Counted from the first letter of the stretch, positions 34,740 through 43,521 are shown. The stretch is DNA of 48,933 bases from Alphaproteobacteria bacterium (GCA_030041385.1 JASHNY010000095.1:1-48933), one strand, 5' to 3'. Notes: generated by a model from the letters alone, not told the origin. Numbers and translations: made by a program.

Positions 34740-37178
34740 TCACCCGACGCCGATGCTGAGGTCGCAATTCCACCGCGTGCCGTCGAATATCGACGCCTGA
34801 ATGGTCCCATCCATCGCCCGCGCCGCCACCATCGCGGTTGTGCCGTCTGTCGCTGCGACCGGGTCGGCGGCCGCCTTGACGGTGCAGATCTGCTGCACCT
34901 TCCAGGCTCCGCCGTCGGGCCAGATCTCGTGAATGGCGCGGTCGGTTCCGCGGTAGACGATGTGCGGCGTGTGCTGCATGACAAAACAGGCCGGATGCCC
35001 GGCCGCCGCCACCGCGTGCGCCGCCGCGGTCAGGTTCGTCGCCGCGTTGTCGCGGCGCCTGATAACCCAGAGGTCGCCGCCGACGCCGCGAAACACGATG
35101 CCGACGCCGTCCGGTGTCTCGAAGGCGCACGGCGAATATGTTGCCGCGGGCAGCGCAGCGGCGCGAACCTGCGCCAAGGCGGTGACGTCATCCGCCCGCC
35201 AGCTGCCATGCGCGTCCTGCCAGACATCAAAGAGGTGTCCTTCGTCACCGACCCGACCGATCAGGTGCACCTCGCCGCCGGTCACATAAAGGCTTGGCTG
35301 ACCGGTCGATTGTCCGTGAGCCGGCGATGCCTTGACCCCGGCCGCGCTGAGCACGCGCGTCGAGGTGACGCGGCCGCCCGCTATGGTCAGCAGATGCCAG
35401 TCGTCGTCATCACCCCAATAGCAGGCGTATCGCGTGTCGCCGGCGGCGACGGCGTGCGGGTCATGGATCGGCTTGGCGTCTCCCGGCCGATCGATCTGGT
35501 TCGCATGCCAAACCGAGGGGTTCCGCACGCTCATCGTCGCTTCGACAACGTGGTCGCCGCTGCGAAAATAGAGGGCGAGACCGTCCGCGACCGCCAGCAG
35601 CGCCGGATCGCCGCCCACGGGCACGCCGGCGCCCGACAGATCTTGGTCGGCCCAGGCGGGACCGAGATGGAGATGCTGGCGTCCATCCGGCCATTGCGCA
35701 TGCGCCATGCAGCGTGTGTCACCGACGAAAGCGACGCCGACGCGGCCGATATCGGCGAGACCCAATAGCCCGTGTACGGTTCCGTGATAAGCGGTGAAAT
35801 CGATCCCGGTCACATGAATGTTGGGCTCATGATAGGGGTTCATCCCCCAGTAATTCTTGCCGTCCTCGGCGTATTGGATGAAATCCCAGTCTCTGCCCCA
35901 AGCACCGACGCTGATCGTCGTCAAGTCCCGCTCGCCGTGATACACGGTCCATAATGGATATTCCGACATGATTTTTGGATCGTTCATCATGTCGCTATCC
36001 CTCCACATATGGGAGGTGTAGATCATCGGCGTCCGCCCCAGGGCGGTCTCGACCCGCTCCATAAAACTGCGGATGTCGGCCAGCAGCTCGGCGACCCCGT
36101 CATGCCAGTGCGGGTTGCCGGCGATGCGACGGTAATGATAGCCGCGCTGCGCCGGCGTCATGCCCTGGTCGAGCGGATATCGGTTGGCAGGGCCGCGCGG
36201 CTCGTCTTCGAGGTCGAGTGCCGGCGGCAGATCGCCCGGAACCAGGCGTTTGACAAGGCGGACGACCGTATTGGCCTGATCGGCGATCGCGCCGTGCAGC
36301 CACGCCTGCGGCACCCCGTCCCACTTGTTGGCGAAGAAGTGGTAGGAGCCGCGCAGCAGCCCGGCGGCCTTTGCCATGTCGTAATACTGCGCGAACCGGG
36401 CATCGGCCAGGGTGCCTTGCGACGACTTCACGATGGCGAACAGCTTTCCCTGGCGCCTGAGGTTGGCGAACGCAGCGGCATCCATCTGCTGACCGGCATA
36501 GAGGTCGACGCCCAGCGGCCAGCCCGCGACCGCATGCGGCGGCGCAGTTACCGCCTGCGCCGCTTGCGGCCGCGGCGCCCTCGCCGCCTCCGCCTCGTAG
36601 AGCACCGGCTCGCCGTGCGCGCCGAGCCGGCTTTCCTGATGATCCGCTGCTTCCCGGAAGAGCTGGCCGAGATGGCGCAGATAGGTTGCGACCGGGATGT
36701 CGACGCCGTGCACCGGCAGCGAGTGCCGGCCGGCCGGGCCGAGGAGCACCGCGAGCGTGGCGTGCAGGGGCGTCGCCGAGAGCAGCGCCTGATGCAGCGC
36801 AATGACCGCCGGCAGACCGCCAAGACCGGAGGCAAGCGGCTCTGCGGGCAGCGACGAATAGAGCGGCGACAGGGCTGCGCCGATCCCATGGAAAGCGTCG
36901 AATTCGGTCGAGGCTGCCGGCGGCTCTGCCGCCTCCGGCGTATCGGCCAGAAACTGCTCGGCCGTTAGCAGCGGCTCATTGGCCCCGTTCGCACGCGATG
37001 CCGCCGCAGCCCACTTGCCTTCGGGCTCGGCGGCGGGCGCCGTTTCTCCGGCCGATGGCAGCAGGAATGGGCTTTGCGCCAGTTCCCCGGCCGCAGCGCC
37101 GCCGCTCAATTCGCCCGGGCTGACGGCCGGCAAGTGCCACTCGCGGTTCCCGACCCCGTTTGGCAATGTCCGCAGCAC
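34740..37178 (-). CDS. GH25 muramidase fused to a probable beta-propeller
   Basis: The 812-residue protein starts at a GTG (37178) with AGGAGAGAG just upstream; the frame is open further upstream only as the shadow of the previous gene. Residues 1-210 are Ala/Pro-rich with QSPFL at 35-39. Residues 219-470 form a GH25 lysozyme domain: GVDLYAG (D225), GSYHFFANK, catalytic ALDLED (D322, E324), WDFIQYAED and GIDFTAYHG (D460). GH25 enzymes cut peptidoglycan glycan strands. Residues 470-812 are repetitive beta-rich sequence with a recurring pattern (for example QPSLYVTGGEVHLIGRVGDE and HIVYRGTDRAIHEIW), probably a carbohydrate-binding propeller. No signal peptide exists, so export would need a specialised route or lysis. 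Confidence 0.85.
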   Translation of the reverse strand: MLRTLPNGVGNREWHLPAVSPGELSGGAAAGELAQSPFLLPSAGETAPAAEPEGKWAAAASRANGANEPLLTAEQFLADTPEAAEPPAASTEFDAFHGIGAALSPLYSSLPAEPLASGLGGLPAVIALHQALLSATPLHATLAVLLGPAGRHSLPVHGVDIPVATYLRHLGQLFREAADHQESRLGAHGEPVLYEAEAARAPRPQAAQAVTAPPHAVAGWPLGVDLYAGQQMDAAAFANLRRQGKLFAIVKSSQGTLADARFAQYYDMAKAAGLLRGSYHFFANKWDGVPQAWLHGAIADQANTVVRLVKRLVPGDLPPALDLEDEPRGPANRYPLDQGMTPAQRGYHYRRIAGNPHWHDGVAELLADIRSFMERVETALGRTPMIYTSHMWRDSDMMNDPKIMSEYPLWTVYHGERDLTTISVGAWGRDWDFIQYAEDGKNYWGMNPYHEPNIHVTGIDFTAYHGTVHGLLGLADIGRVGVAFVGDTRCMAHAQWPDGRQHLHLGPAWADQDLSGAGVPVGGDPALLAVADGLALYFRSGDHVVEATMSVRNPSVWHANQIDRPGDAKPIHDPHAVAAGDTRYACYWGDDDDWHLLTIAGGRVTSTRVLSAAGVKASPAHGQSTGQPSLYVTGGEVHLIGRVGDEGHLFDVWQDAHGSWRADDVTALAQVRAAALPAATYSPCAFETPDGVGIVFRGVGGDLWVIRRRDNAATNLTAAAHAVAAAGHPACFVMQHTPHIVYRGTDRAIHEIWPDGGAWKVQQICTVKAAADPVAATDGTTAMVAARAMDGTIQASIFDGTRWNCDLSIGVG

Positions 37179-37246
37179 ATCTCTCTCCTGTCGAACGACA
37201 CGACGAGCGGGCGACGGCGACAGCGCGCGGCCGAAGCGGCCAGCCG

Positions 37247-38632
37247 CTAACCCTGGGGCGCGTGCCCGTTGGGCCGCGGCGCCGGCCGGGCGGCCGCGTG
37301 ATGGGCCGTCGCCGCGGGCAGCGCATGGGCAGCGGCATGTGGAGCATGAGCGGGCGCCGCATGTGATGCCGCCGTCGCCGGCGGCAGGACGTGTGGCGCC
37401 GGGCGCGGTGCGGTTGCCGCGCGGGGCGTCATCGTCATCGCCGACGCCTTCAGGTCGCGGCCGCTCGCCAGCGAGTATTGGTCGATGACGATCTCGGCAT
37501 TGGCTGCGATCGTCGATGGCGGCGTGTAAAGCGAGACGACGCTGCCCGGGTCGTTGAGCAAACCGGTCTCGATCGACTGCATCAGCGACGAGAACGGCTG
37601 CGCCAGGTCGAACAGCGCCTTGGACTTCGAGTGTGCCGACATGCCGACGCGCTCCGCTATTTTTTGCAACCGCTGCTCCGGGCTGCTGGCGCTGGCGTTC
37701 AGCGCCAGCACGATCGCCGAGTCGTAGAGCACCGCGAGGTGCAGCCACGCCATGATGCTCACCGCGCGATAGCGCACGTTGCCGTTGAAGTCGTTGAGCT
37801 GCCGGGTCGCCATCATGTCGTAGATGCGCCGCGCCGCGGTGGCCATCGCCTCGTTGTCGGTGGGGTTGGCGCCGCTGCTGTTTTTTGCGTTCTCGATGCC
37901 TTTCCACACCTCGCTCGCCAGGGCCTCGAAGGTCGGAATGAAATCCCGGTTCGCCGCTTCCGGCCGCGGGTACGGATGGTGCGCGGACAGTTCCGGCGCG
38001 TGCGACAGATCGATCCCGAACATCCAGTAATACAGCGTCATCCGGTTGGCGATCTCGTCGCTGCGCAGGCGGCTGGCGGTCGTCCACACCATCGTCGGCA
38101 GCGCGTCGCTGTAGACCAGATATTCGGTGTTGCGGAGAAACTGCTGCGCCGCAAAACTCGGCGACGGCAGTTGCTCGCTGAACATGTAGGTCTCCAACAC
38201 CTTGGCGAAGATGTCGTAGATCCGCGTGTTTTCGATCAGGTAGGCGTAGATCAGGTGGTCGAAATTGGTCATGCCCGGAACCGCCTTCAAACCGGGCTGG
38301 TCGAGCGGCGCCACGAAGATCTCGCCGGCCGGCATGAACAACTGCCCCGTGGTGATGGGTGTTGGCGGCTGGTCGTTCGCGACGCCGGGCGGGTTGTAGC
38401 CGAGCCTGTAGTCGTCGCTGAGCAGCGCCTGGGTGGTCCCGACCGGCCACGCGACAAACGGCGAATTCGCCAGGCCCGGCCCGTTGAGAGCGTTGTAGCG
38501 GTTGCGCCAGAACATCTCGACGATGGCCGAGAGCTGCAACGGGTGATAGAGGAACAGGCTGTCGGCGTTCGCCTGCACCACCGAGGTGACCGGCGGGCCG
38601 AACGGCGGCGGCGTTACCAGTTGAAGAAACAT
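37247..38632 (-). CDS. Unknown 461-residue protein with His/Ala/Pro-rich tail
   Basis: This protein starts MFLQLVTPPPFGPPVTSVVQ and appears largely helical in the middle (NFDHLIYAYLIENTRIYDIF, LRSDEIANRMTLYYWMFGID, RAVSIMAWLHLAVLYDSAI). The last 70 residues are a low-complexity Ala/His/Pro tail, a possible flexible linker or metal-binding tail. There is no signal peptide and no family I know. A GGAGATT ribosome-binding site precedes the ATG. It lies between a small helical protein and the GH25 gene in the same direction. Confidence 0.75.
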   Translation of the reverse strand: MFLQLVTPPPFGPPVTSVVQANADSLFLYHPLQLSAIVEMFWRNRYNALNGPGLANSPFVAWPVGTTQALLSDDYRLGYNPPGVANDQPPTPITTGQLFMPAGEIFVAPLDQPGLKAVPGMTNFDHLIYAYLIENTRIYDIFAKVLETYMFSEQLPSPSFAAQQFLRNTEYLVYSDALPTMVWTTASRLRSDEIANRMTLYYWMFGIDLSHAPELSAHHPYPRPEAANRDFIPTFEALASEVWKGIENAKNSSGANPTDNEAMATAARRIYDMMATRQLNDFNGNVRYRAVSIMAWLHLAVLYDSAIVLALNASASSPEQRLQKIAERVGMSAHSKSKALFDLAQPFSSLMQSIETGLLNDPGSVVSLYTPPSTIAANAEIVIDQYSLASGRDLKASAMTMTPRAATAPRPAPHVLPPATAASHAAPAHAPHAAAHALPAATAHHAAARPAPRPNGHAPQG

Positions 38633-38666
38633 GGTTTAATCTCCTCGATCATCGCACGCCGGCGGA

Positions 38667-39002
38667 TCAGCGTCCGACGGTGCGGGGCGGCGTCGCCGGA
38701 AAAACCGGCCGGCTGAAGCCGCCGCTGGTTTCGAGCGGGCGCTGCGGGCCGCTGAGGCTGTAGTGCAGCCGCAACAAATTGGCCAAAGCATCCTTCGCCT
38801 GGGGGCTGAGGGGCGGGTTGAACGATACGATTTCCGCGTTTATCGCCTGGGTAACCGGATCGGCAGAAGCCAGCAGATCGGCGGCGAGTTCGCGCGCCAT
38901 CTCGGCGGCTTCCTCGCGTGCGGTCTCGACAGCCGCCTCGCGCGCCGCTTCCGCGATGCGTTCGTGGTGGGGCGTCTGGTGCGGCCCTCTCGACTCGCTC
39001 AT
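38667..39002 (-). CDS. Small helical protein of the accessory cassette
   Basis: This 111-residue protein begins MSESRGPHQTPHHERIAEAA. A strongly charged Ala/Glu/Arg helix follows (about residues 15-45, EAAREAAVETAREEAAEMAR), and the C terminus is Pro/Arg-rich. The start at 39002 has AGGAG 7 nt upstream and is preferred over one 24 nt earlier. It could be a coiled-coil adaptor. No homologue is recognised. It lies 37 bp after the metalloprotease-like gene and 34 bp before the 461-residue gene. Confidence 0.65.
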   Translation of the reverse strand: MSESRGPHQTPHHERIAEAAREAAVETAREEAAEMARELAADLLASADPVTQAINAEIVSFNPPLSPQAKDALANLLRLHYSLSGPQRPLETSGGFSRPVFPATPPRTVGR

Positions 39003-39039
39003 CGGTGATCTCCTACCCTTGGTCACAGCCTTCCTCGCC

Positions 39040-40329
39040 TCATGCTGCCTGCTGCGCTGTCATGTGGCCGAGCCGGATCATCAAATCCTCCTGCTGCTGC
39101 AGGATCTCGCGCCCGGCTTCGGGTTCGAGCGCGTAGCGCAGGCCCGACAGCGCGGTCAGCCGCAGGCATTCCGTCCAGATCCAGTGACTTGAGTTGAACG
39201 CGGCACCGCCGGCGTCGCGCTGCATCAGGCGCAGCGCGGCCGGCGCGACGCGCTGCGGGTCGACGAGATCGGCAAGCCGGCGCTGCCTGAAGCAGGCAAG
39301 CGGCGTGAGCAACGCCAGATCGACAATGCGCGGCAGCAGCGGCCGGATCGCCGACACCACCCCGGCGACGAGAGCTGGCGCCTCCCCGAGCGGATGCAGC
39401 TCCTCCCACGCCGCCGCCAGCTCGTCCCACGGCCCGAGGCCATAGAAGCGCCGGCACATCTCGACGCCGAGAAGCACCCGCAGGAAGGCGATCGGGTGCA
39501 CGTCTGCCGGCAAAAACCGGAAAACCTCAGGTCCCTGGCCGGCCACCACATCCGAGAGCGCGACGACGGCGGCGTACCCGGTATGCGCGAAGGCGAAACT
39601 GTCGGCGGCGATCTCGCTGGCCCAGTTGGCCACCTGCGCCGCGATTTCCGGCGGGGTGCGGCCGAGACCGGTGCGCAGCGCGGCAGCAAAGGCGCTGTTC
39701 CAGCGGGTCAGTCCCGCCACCTGATGGCCGCATTCGTGGACCAGCGCCGTCGGCCGCAGACGGTTGTGCCAGGTGATCTTGATCGCGGCGACCTGGCTCA
39801 GAGAACCGTCCCACAGCCGGGTGCCGATACGCAGGATCGATGCGCCGATCCCGGGCTTGAAATAGGTCAGCACCGGCGGTGTCGCAACGCCCAGCGGCTC
39901 CAGCGCCGTCAGGATCGCGCGCTCCGCCATCACATCGCAGGCCCGCAGCTGGGCGCCGACCTCGGGGTTGCCGCGCGACCGAACCGCGTCGACGTAAAAA
40001 TCGACGAGAAGCTCGGTCTGCAGGTAACGGTCGCGCAGGTGGCTGACCTGATCGGCGATCCTTTCCAGGTCGCGGCGCCCGCGCGCCGCGTTAAACGCCG
40101 CGCGCACCGCGACCGCCTCGCGCTTCAGCTGGTCGCGCGCCTGCTTGAGCTCTCCGCGCAGGGTCACCCCGACATAGCGCTCGAGCGTCGCCCAGGCGGC
40201 CGGTGACGCGGTGGCCTCGAAATCGTCGAGCCGCTCGGCTGCGCCTTCCCAATGCGTCAGCTGCCGCAGCACCTGGCGGCGCAGATTGGCGGTGGCGCGG
40301 TCGGCGCGTTCGGTGACGGTGTCGTTCAT
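39040..40329 (-). CDS. HExxH putative metalloprotease (gluzincin-like)
   Basis: This 429-residue protein has a helical N-terminal half and a zinc-protease signature ALVHECGHQVAGL (H198, E199, H202). A likely third ligand, E239, lies in NWASEIAADSFAF, and a conserved-looking ADVHPIAFLR (H278) follows. This order resembles gluzincin peptidases of the M48-like kind, but I cannot name the family. There is no signal peptide or membrane segment. Its ATG overlaps the stop of the 818-residue gene (ATGA at 40326-40329), so the two proteins are probably made in step and may act on or with each other. Confidence 0.75.
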   Translation of the reverse strand: MNDTVTERADRATANLRRQVLRQLTHWEGAAERLDDFEATASPAAWATLERYVGVTLRGELKQARDQLKREAVAVRAAFNAARGRRDLERIADQVSHLRDRYLQTELLVDFYVDAVRSRGNPEVGAQLRACDVMAERAILTALEPLGVATPPVLTYFKPGIGASILRIGTRLWDGSLSQVAAIKITWHNRLRPTALVHECGHQVAGLTRWNSAFAAALRTGLGRTPPEIAAQVANWASEIAADSFAFAHTGYAAVVALSDVVAGQGPEVFRFLPADVHPIAFLRVLLGVEMCRRFYGLGPWDELAAAWEELHPLGEAPALVAGVVSAIRPLLPRIVDLALLTPLACFRQRRLADLVDPQRVAPAALRLMQRDAGGAAFNSSHWIWTECLRLTALSGLRYALEPEAGREILQQQEDLMIRLGHMTAQQAA

Positions 40330-42782
40330 TTGATCGCGTAACCCGGATGCGCGACGACGGCGAAAACCGGCGTGCCGTTGAGCCAGGCGCCGCGGTGCGG
40401 GTCCGCCGGGCGGTGCCCTTGAGCGAGCAGGCGCAGCGTTTCGACCCCGGGGATGCTCATCGTCAGCCGCAGGGTCAGCCCGTCGTGCTGGGCGGTGACG
40501 AGGCGACGGAATTCGTCGGCATGGTTCGCCAGGTACTGCGCAACCTGGTGCGACGCCCATTCGTCGATCTTGCCGGCCAATTCCCTGCCGACCGACACCA
40601 GCCACGCCGGCACCACCGCATCGAAATTGGGTGCCTCGCTGATCACCCGCAGGTCCGGCGGCAGGTGCCGCCCGGCAAGCGCCGCCCGCAATTCACCCGC
40701 GGTGTGCTGCACCAGGGGCTGAACCAGGCGAAAGGCCGCCGTGGGGCCACCGGGCTGGCCGAGCGCGGCCGCGACCTGCTGGCACAGCCGCTCGCTCAGA
40801 TAGAGCCACAGCCGGATCTCGCCTTTGCGCAGGTTGATCGTCAGTTCCGTATGCGCGCGCCTTGCGTGGTGGCGATGGTGCAGATGCTGCCGGCCGTTCG
40901 GCGGCTCGATGTAGTAGAGCCGCTGACCCACGTGCAGCCGATGCAGCCGCGACGGATGGCCGTGTTGTGCATGACGGTAGCCGAGCCCGGCATTCGGCCC
41001 GAGGAGAATCCCCGCGGCGTGCGCCGTCAACGGGTGGAGGTCGTGTTTGCGAATACCCTCGGCGCGGGCGATCGTCGCCGCGCGGGCGCCGGGCATCGGC
41101 TCGATCAGATGGATGCGGCCCTTGAAGGTGCGGCCGGCGGGCAGGTCCAAGCGATCGCGCAGGTGATCCGTCAGCGTGGCGCCGCCGAAGCTGTGCACCA
41201 TGCCGGCCGCCCGCGGCGTGATCGTGACCTCGGGCGCGTGGCTGTATTTCGCGTAGCGCTTGCGATGCGAGCCGTGCGGCAGGCGGTGCCAGACTCCCGG
41301 CTGGTCCGCGGTCTCGCGCAGTTCCGGCTTGATCAGGGCGTCCGGAAAATGTGACGACGCCGCCTCCTCGAAGGCCTCGCGGACCGCGGCGTCGAGCATC
41401 GTGTCGTTGTCGAAAACGCGGGGCGGCAGCTCGGCCAGCCGGGTCGCCGTGTCCTCGATCGTCGCCGCCAGAGCCTCGGTTGCCACGGCATGCGGATCGG
41501 ACGGCGCGGTTTCCAGGCCGACCACGCTCAAGCCGGTGCTGGCCATGGCCGGCGCGAGCATTTTGGCGGCGTCGGCGCCGAGCATCGGCTTGATGAGCTG
41601 CGCCAGCAAGCCGCTGACAAAGCTGACGACCCGCGGCCGACCGATCACCGCGATGCCGCCCTTGAGCGCCGGCCAGAGGGCCGCCAGAGCCGGCAGGAAC
41701 TGCTCCATCGCCGGCTGCGGGCTCTCGCCGGGCTGCAGCCGGGCGAGCCCGGTGCTCAGTTCGGCGCGCGCGCGATCGAGCACCTCCAGCGGCGATGCTT
41801 CGTAACTCTCCTGCGCCTCCTCGCCGTAGGATGAGACGAGATGATCGGCCTCGCCCTCGTCGGGCGTCATCGCCAGCTGGGCGGCATGGAGATCGAACTC
41901 GGCCTCAAGCCGGGCAATGTCGGGCGCAGCCGGGAGGCTTTCAGCCTCGGTCTGCTCGTAATGCCCGGCCTCGCCCTCGTGAGCGTCGCCGAGCTCGTGA
42001 AAGAGGCGGTCGGACAGTTTTTGCGCGAGCGGCCGGACCTGCGGCGGCAGCTTGTTGAGCGCAAACTTTACGACATGGCCGAGCAGAAAGCGGGCGAGCT
42101 TCTTTAACGGTTCGAGCAGGGGACCGAAGGCCAGTTTGCCGGCGAACGCCAGCCCTTTTCCGACCAGCTTGAGCGGCGCCTTGACGGCGGCGGAGACCAG
42201 CTTGCCGGCCTTGCGCAGCAAGCCGCCGAGAAAATGCTCGGTGGCCGGCGAGCTTGGCTCGGCGGTCGCCAGCGCCTCGGTGGCGAGGCGCTCGATCTCC
42301 ATCTCGGTCAAGGCGCTCGGCTCGTGACCTTCGAGCCGTTCGAGGAAGCGATCGAGTGCGGCATCCGATTGCGCGGCGAGCGGCGCAAAATGCTCGTTGA
42401 GGAGCCGTTCGGCGGCCAAGTCGCGCATCTCGCGATCGCCGTACTCGCCCGCGAGCTGATCGCCGTGCATCTCCAGCGCCTCGTCGGCCAGCTGCTCCAG
42501 CGCATCGCGGAATTCGCTGTCTTTCAGTTCGGTCGCCAGCTCGGCGAGGCCGGCGATTTCGGCCGGCGGCAATTCGATTTCGCCAAGCGCCGGCGCGCCG
42601 ATCGACAGGAACGGCGTCGGCAGCTCCAGTGCGGGCGCAGCCCCGCCAGGGATTTCGCCCGGCAGCATTCCCCACTGCGGCTCTTCAAAGGATTCGTGCC
42701 CCGAAATCTCAAGGAACGGCGTTTCCGCGAACGACCGGTCCTCGTACCCGTCGGAGTAACGGTCTCGTAGCGATTGGGACAT
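40326..42782 (-). CDS. Unknown 818-residue protein with Lys-rich hydrophobic segment
   Basis: The acidic N terminus (MSQSLRDRYSDGYEDRSFAE) carries TPFL at residues 21-24 and again at 56-59. Residues 75-180 are acidic helices. Residues 184-256 form an alternating hydrophobic/lysine region (LVSAAVKAPLKLVGKGLAFA, LLEPLKKLARFLLGHVVKF) that could insert into or lie on membranes. A second hydrophobic stretch lies near 360-425. The C-terminal part is His-rich near 600-650, then beta/alpha sequence ending AHPGYAIK. No known domain is recognised. The start at 42782 has GAGG 5 nt upstream; an ATG at 42800 has poorer signals. Confidence 0.8.
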   Translation of the reverse strand: MSQSLRDRYSDGYEDRSFAETPFLEISGHESFEEPQWGMLPGEIPGGAAPALELPTPFLSIGAPALGEIELPPAEIAGLAELATELKDSEFRDALEQLADEALEMHGDQLAGEYGDREMRDLAAERLLNEHFAPLAAQSDAALDRFLERLEGHEPSALTEMEIERLATEALATAEPSSPATEHFLGGLLRKAGKLVSAAVKAPLKLVGKGLAFAGKLAFGPLLEPLKKLARFLLGHVVKFALNKLPPQVRPLAQKLSDRLFHELGDAHEGEAGHYEQTEAESLPAAPDIARLEAEFDLHAAQLAMTPDEGEADHLVSSYGEEAQESYEASPLEVLDRARAELSTGLARLQPGESPQPAMEQFLPALAALWPALKGGIAVIGRPRVVSFVSGLLAQLIKPMLGADAAKMLAPAMASTGLSVVGLETAPSDPHAVATEALAATIEDTATRLAELPPRVFDNDTMLDAAVREAFEEAASSHFPDALIKPELRETADQPGVWHRLPHGSHRKRYAKYSHAPEVTITPRAAGMVHSFGGATLTDHLRDRLDLPAGRTFKGRIHLIEPMPGARAATIARAEGIRKHDLHPLTAHAAGILLGPNAGLGYRHAQHGHPSRLHRLHVGQRLYYIEPPNGRQHLHHRHHARRAHTELTINLRKGEIRLWLYLSERLCQQVAAALGQPGGPTAAFRLVQPLVQHTAGELRAALAGRHLPPDLRVISEAPNFDAVVPAWLVSVGRELAGKIDEWASHQVAQYLANHADEFRRLVTAQHDGLTLRLTMSIPGVETLRLLAQGHRPADPHRGAWLNGTPVFAVVAHPGYAIK

Positions 42783-42804
42783 GCCTACCTCGTGCTCCAT
42801 GCGC

Positions 42805-43209
42805 CTAGCTGGGACGCGATTTTCCGGCCGAGGTCGCCGGCGCGGCCGGCCTGCCGGGTCGGCGCGAAGGAGCGCCCTCGGTCAGTGCCGCCAGCAAGCT
42901 TTCCGCCGACAGCTCCACAAGCTGCGTCGACCATGGCCGCAACTCGTGGAGGAAACCGCCCTTGCCGTCGCTCGCGATGGCAATGACCTTGAGCCTGGGA
43001 AAGCTCGACAGCAGGTCGCGGTAGCGCGCCGTGGCGCCCGGTTCGGCGGTCTGCAATACCACCGCGTCGGCTTTCGTCGCACGGATCGCGGTCGCCAGAT
43101 CTTCAGGATCCGCGATGACGCCGGCAAGCGTCGTCTGCGGCGCCTCTTCGAGAACGGCGGTGATGATGCTGTTCAGCATGTTCGACATACCGGCCAAGAG
43201 AATCCGCAT
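42805..43209 (-). CDS. Stand-alone pseudo-receiver protein
   Basis: This 134-residue protein has the alternating beta/alpha pattern of a response-regulator receiver domain (MRILLAGMSNMLNSIITAVL, ADAVVLQTAEP, LKVIAIASDGKGG). At the phosphoacceptor position it has Q53 instead of Asp, and the N-terminal acidic pair is absent, so it cannot be phosphorylated in the normal way. The C-terminal 25 residues are a basic Pro-rich tail. It lies 22 bp before the 818-residue gene and is probably the first gene of the operon. A GTG at 43221 is an alternative start. Confidence 0.7.
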   Translation of the reverse strand: MRILLAGMSNMLNSIITAVLEEAPQTTLAGVIADPEDLATAIRATKADAVVLQTAEPGATARYRDLLSSFPRLKVIAIASDGKGGFLHELRPWSTQLVELSAESLLAALTEGAPSRRPGRPAAPATSAGKSRPS

Positions 43210-43521
43210 CCGAACCGACACCTCGTTGTCGAATTAGGCTACCGGTTCCCCCGCGCCGGCTAAATGAACCCGGTGGTCCGGTTGGTGGGCTAAAAGCGGC
43301 CCGGACCTTCATCCGGCATGCGAGGTTCGCAACCCGCACTGCGCTCCGCACCGGCCCTTTGCCACAGCGTCCTTGTCAACGGGTCTGATGATCCGGATTC
43401 GGTCCGGACCTGGATCTGGATCGCTGCCCATCCGCGGGAACGCGCGGTCCACGCCACCCGACCGTAGCGCGGCTGCGGAGCATTGTTTCACGGAACGCGC
43501 CCGGCTGGCTGGCGCCGGCGG
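43210..43521. other. 312-bp upstream region of the accessory operon
   Basis: No gene is seen. It holds a perfect 10-bp palindrome GGTCCGGACC at 43401-43410 and a good -35-like TTGACA on the minus strand near 43375-43380, but no matching -10 at 16-18 bp. An activator-dependent promoter for the operon would fit this arrangement. Short frames inside it look like noise. Confidence 0.4.

Noticed and set aside
37179-38450. Very long open frame that would make the muramidase 1236 residues.
   Set aside because: The first 424 codons are the out-of-frame shadow of the 461-residue gene; a GTG with a strong ribosome-binding site at 37178 gives the real start.
43309-43491. Short minus-strand frame in the region upstream of the cassette, containing a DPDPGPDRIRI-like stretch.
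   Set aside because: It arises from simple repeated GGATC/GGTCC-type sequence, has no ribosome-binding site and no protein-like pattern.
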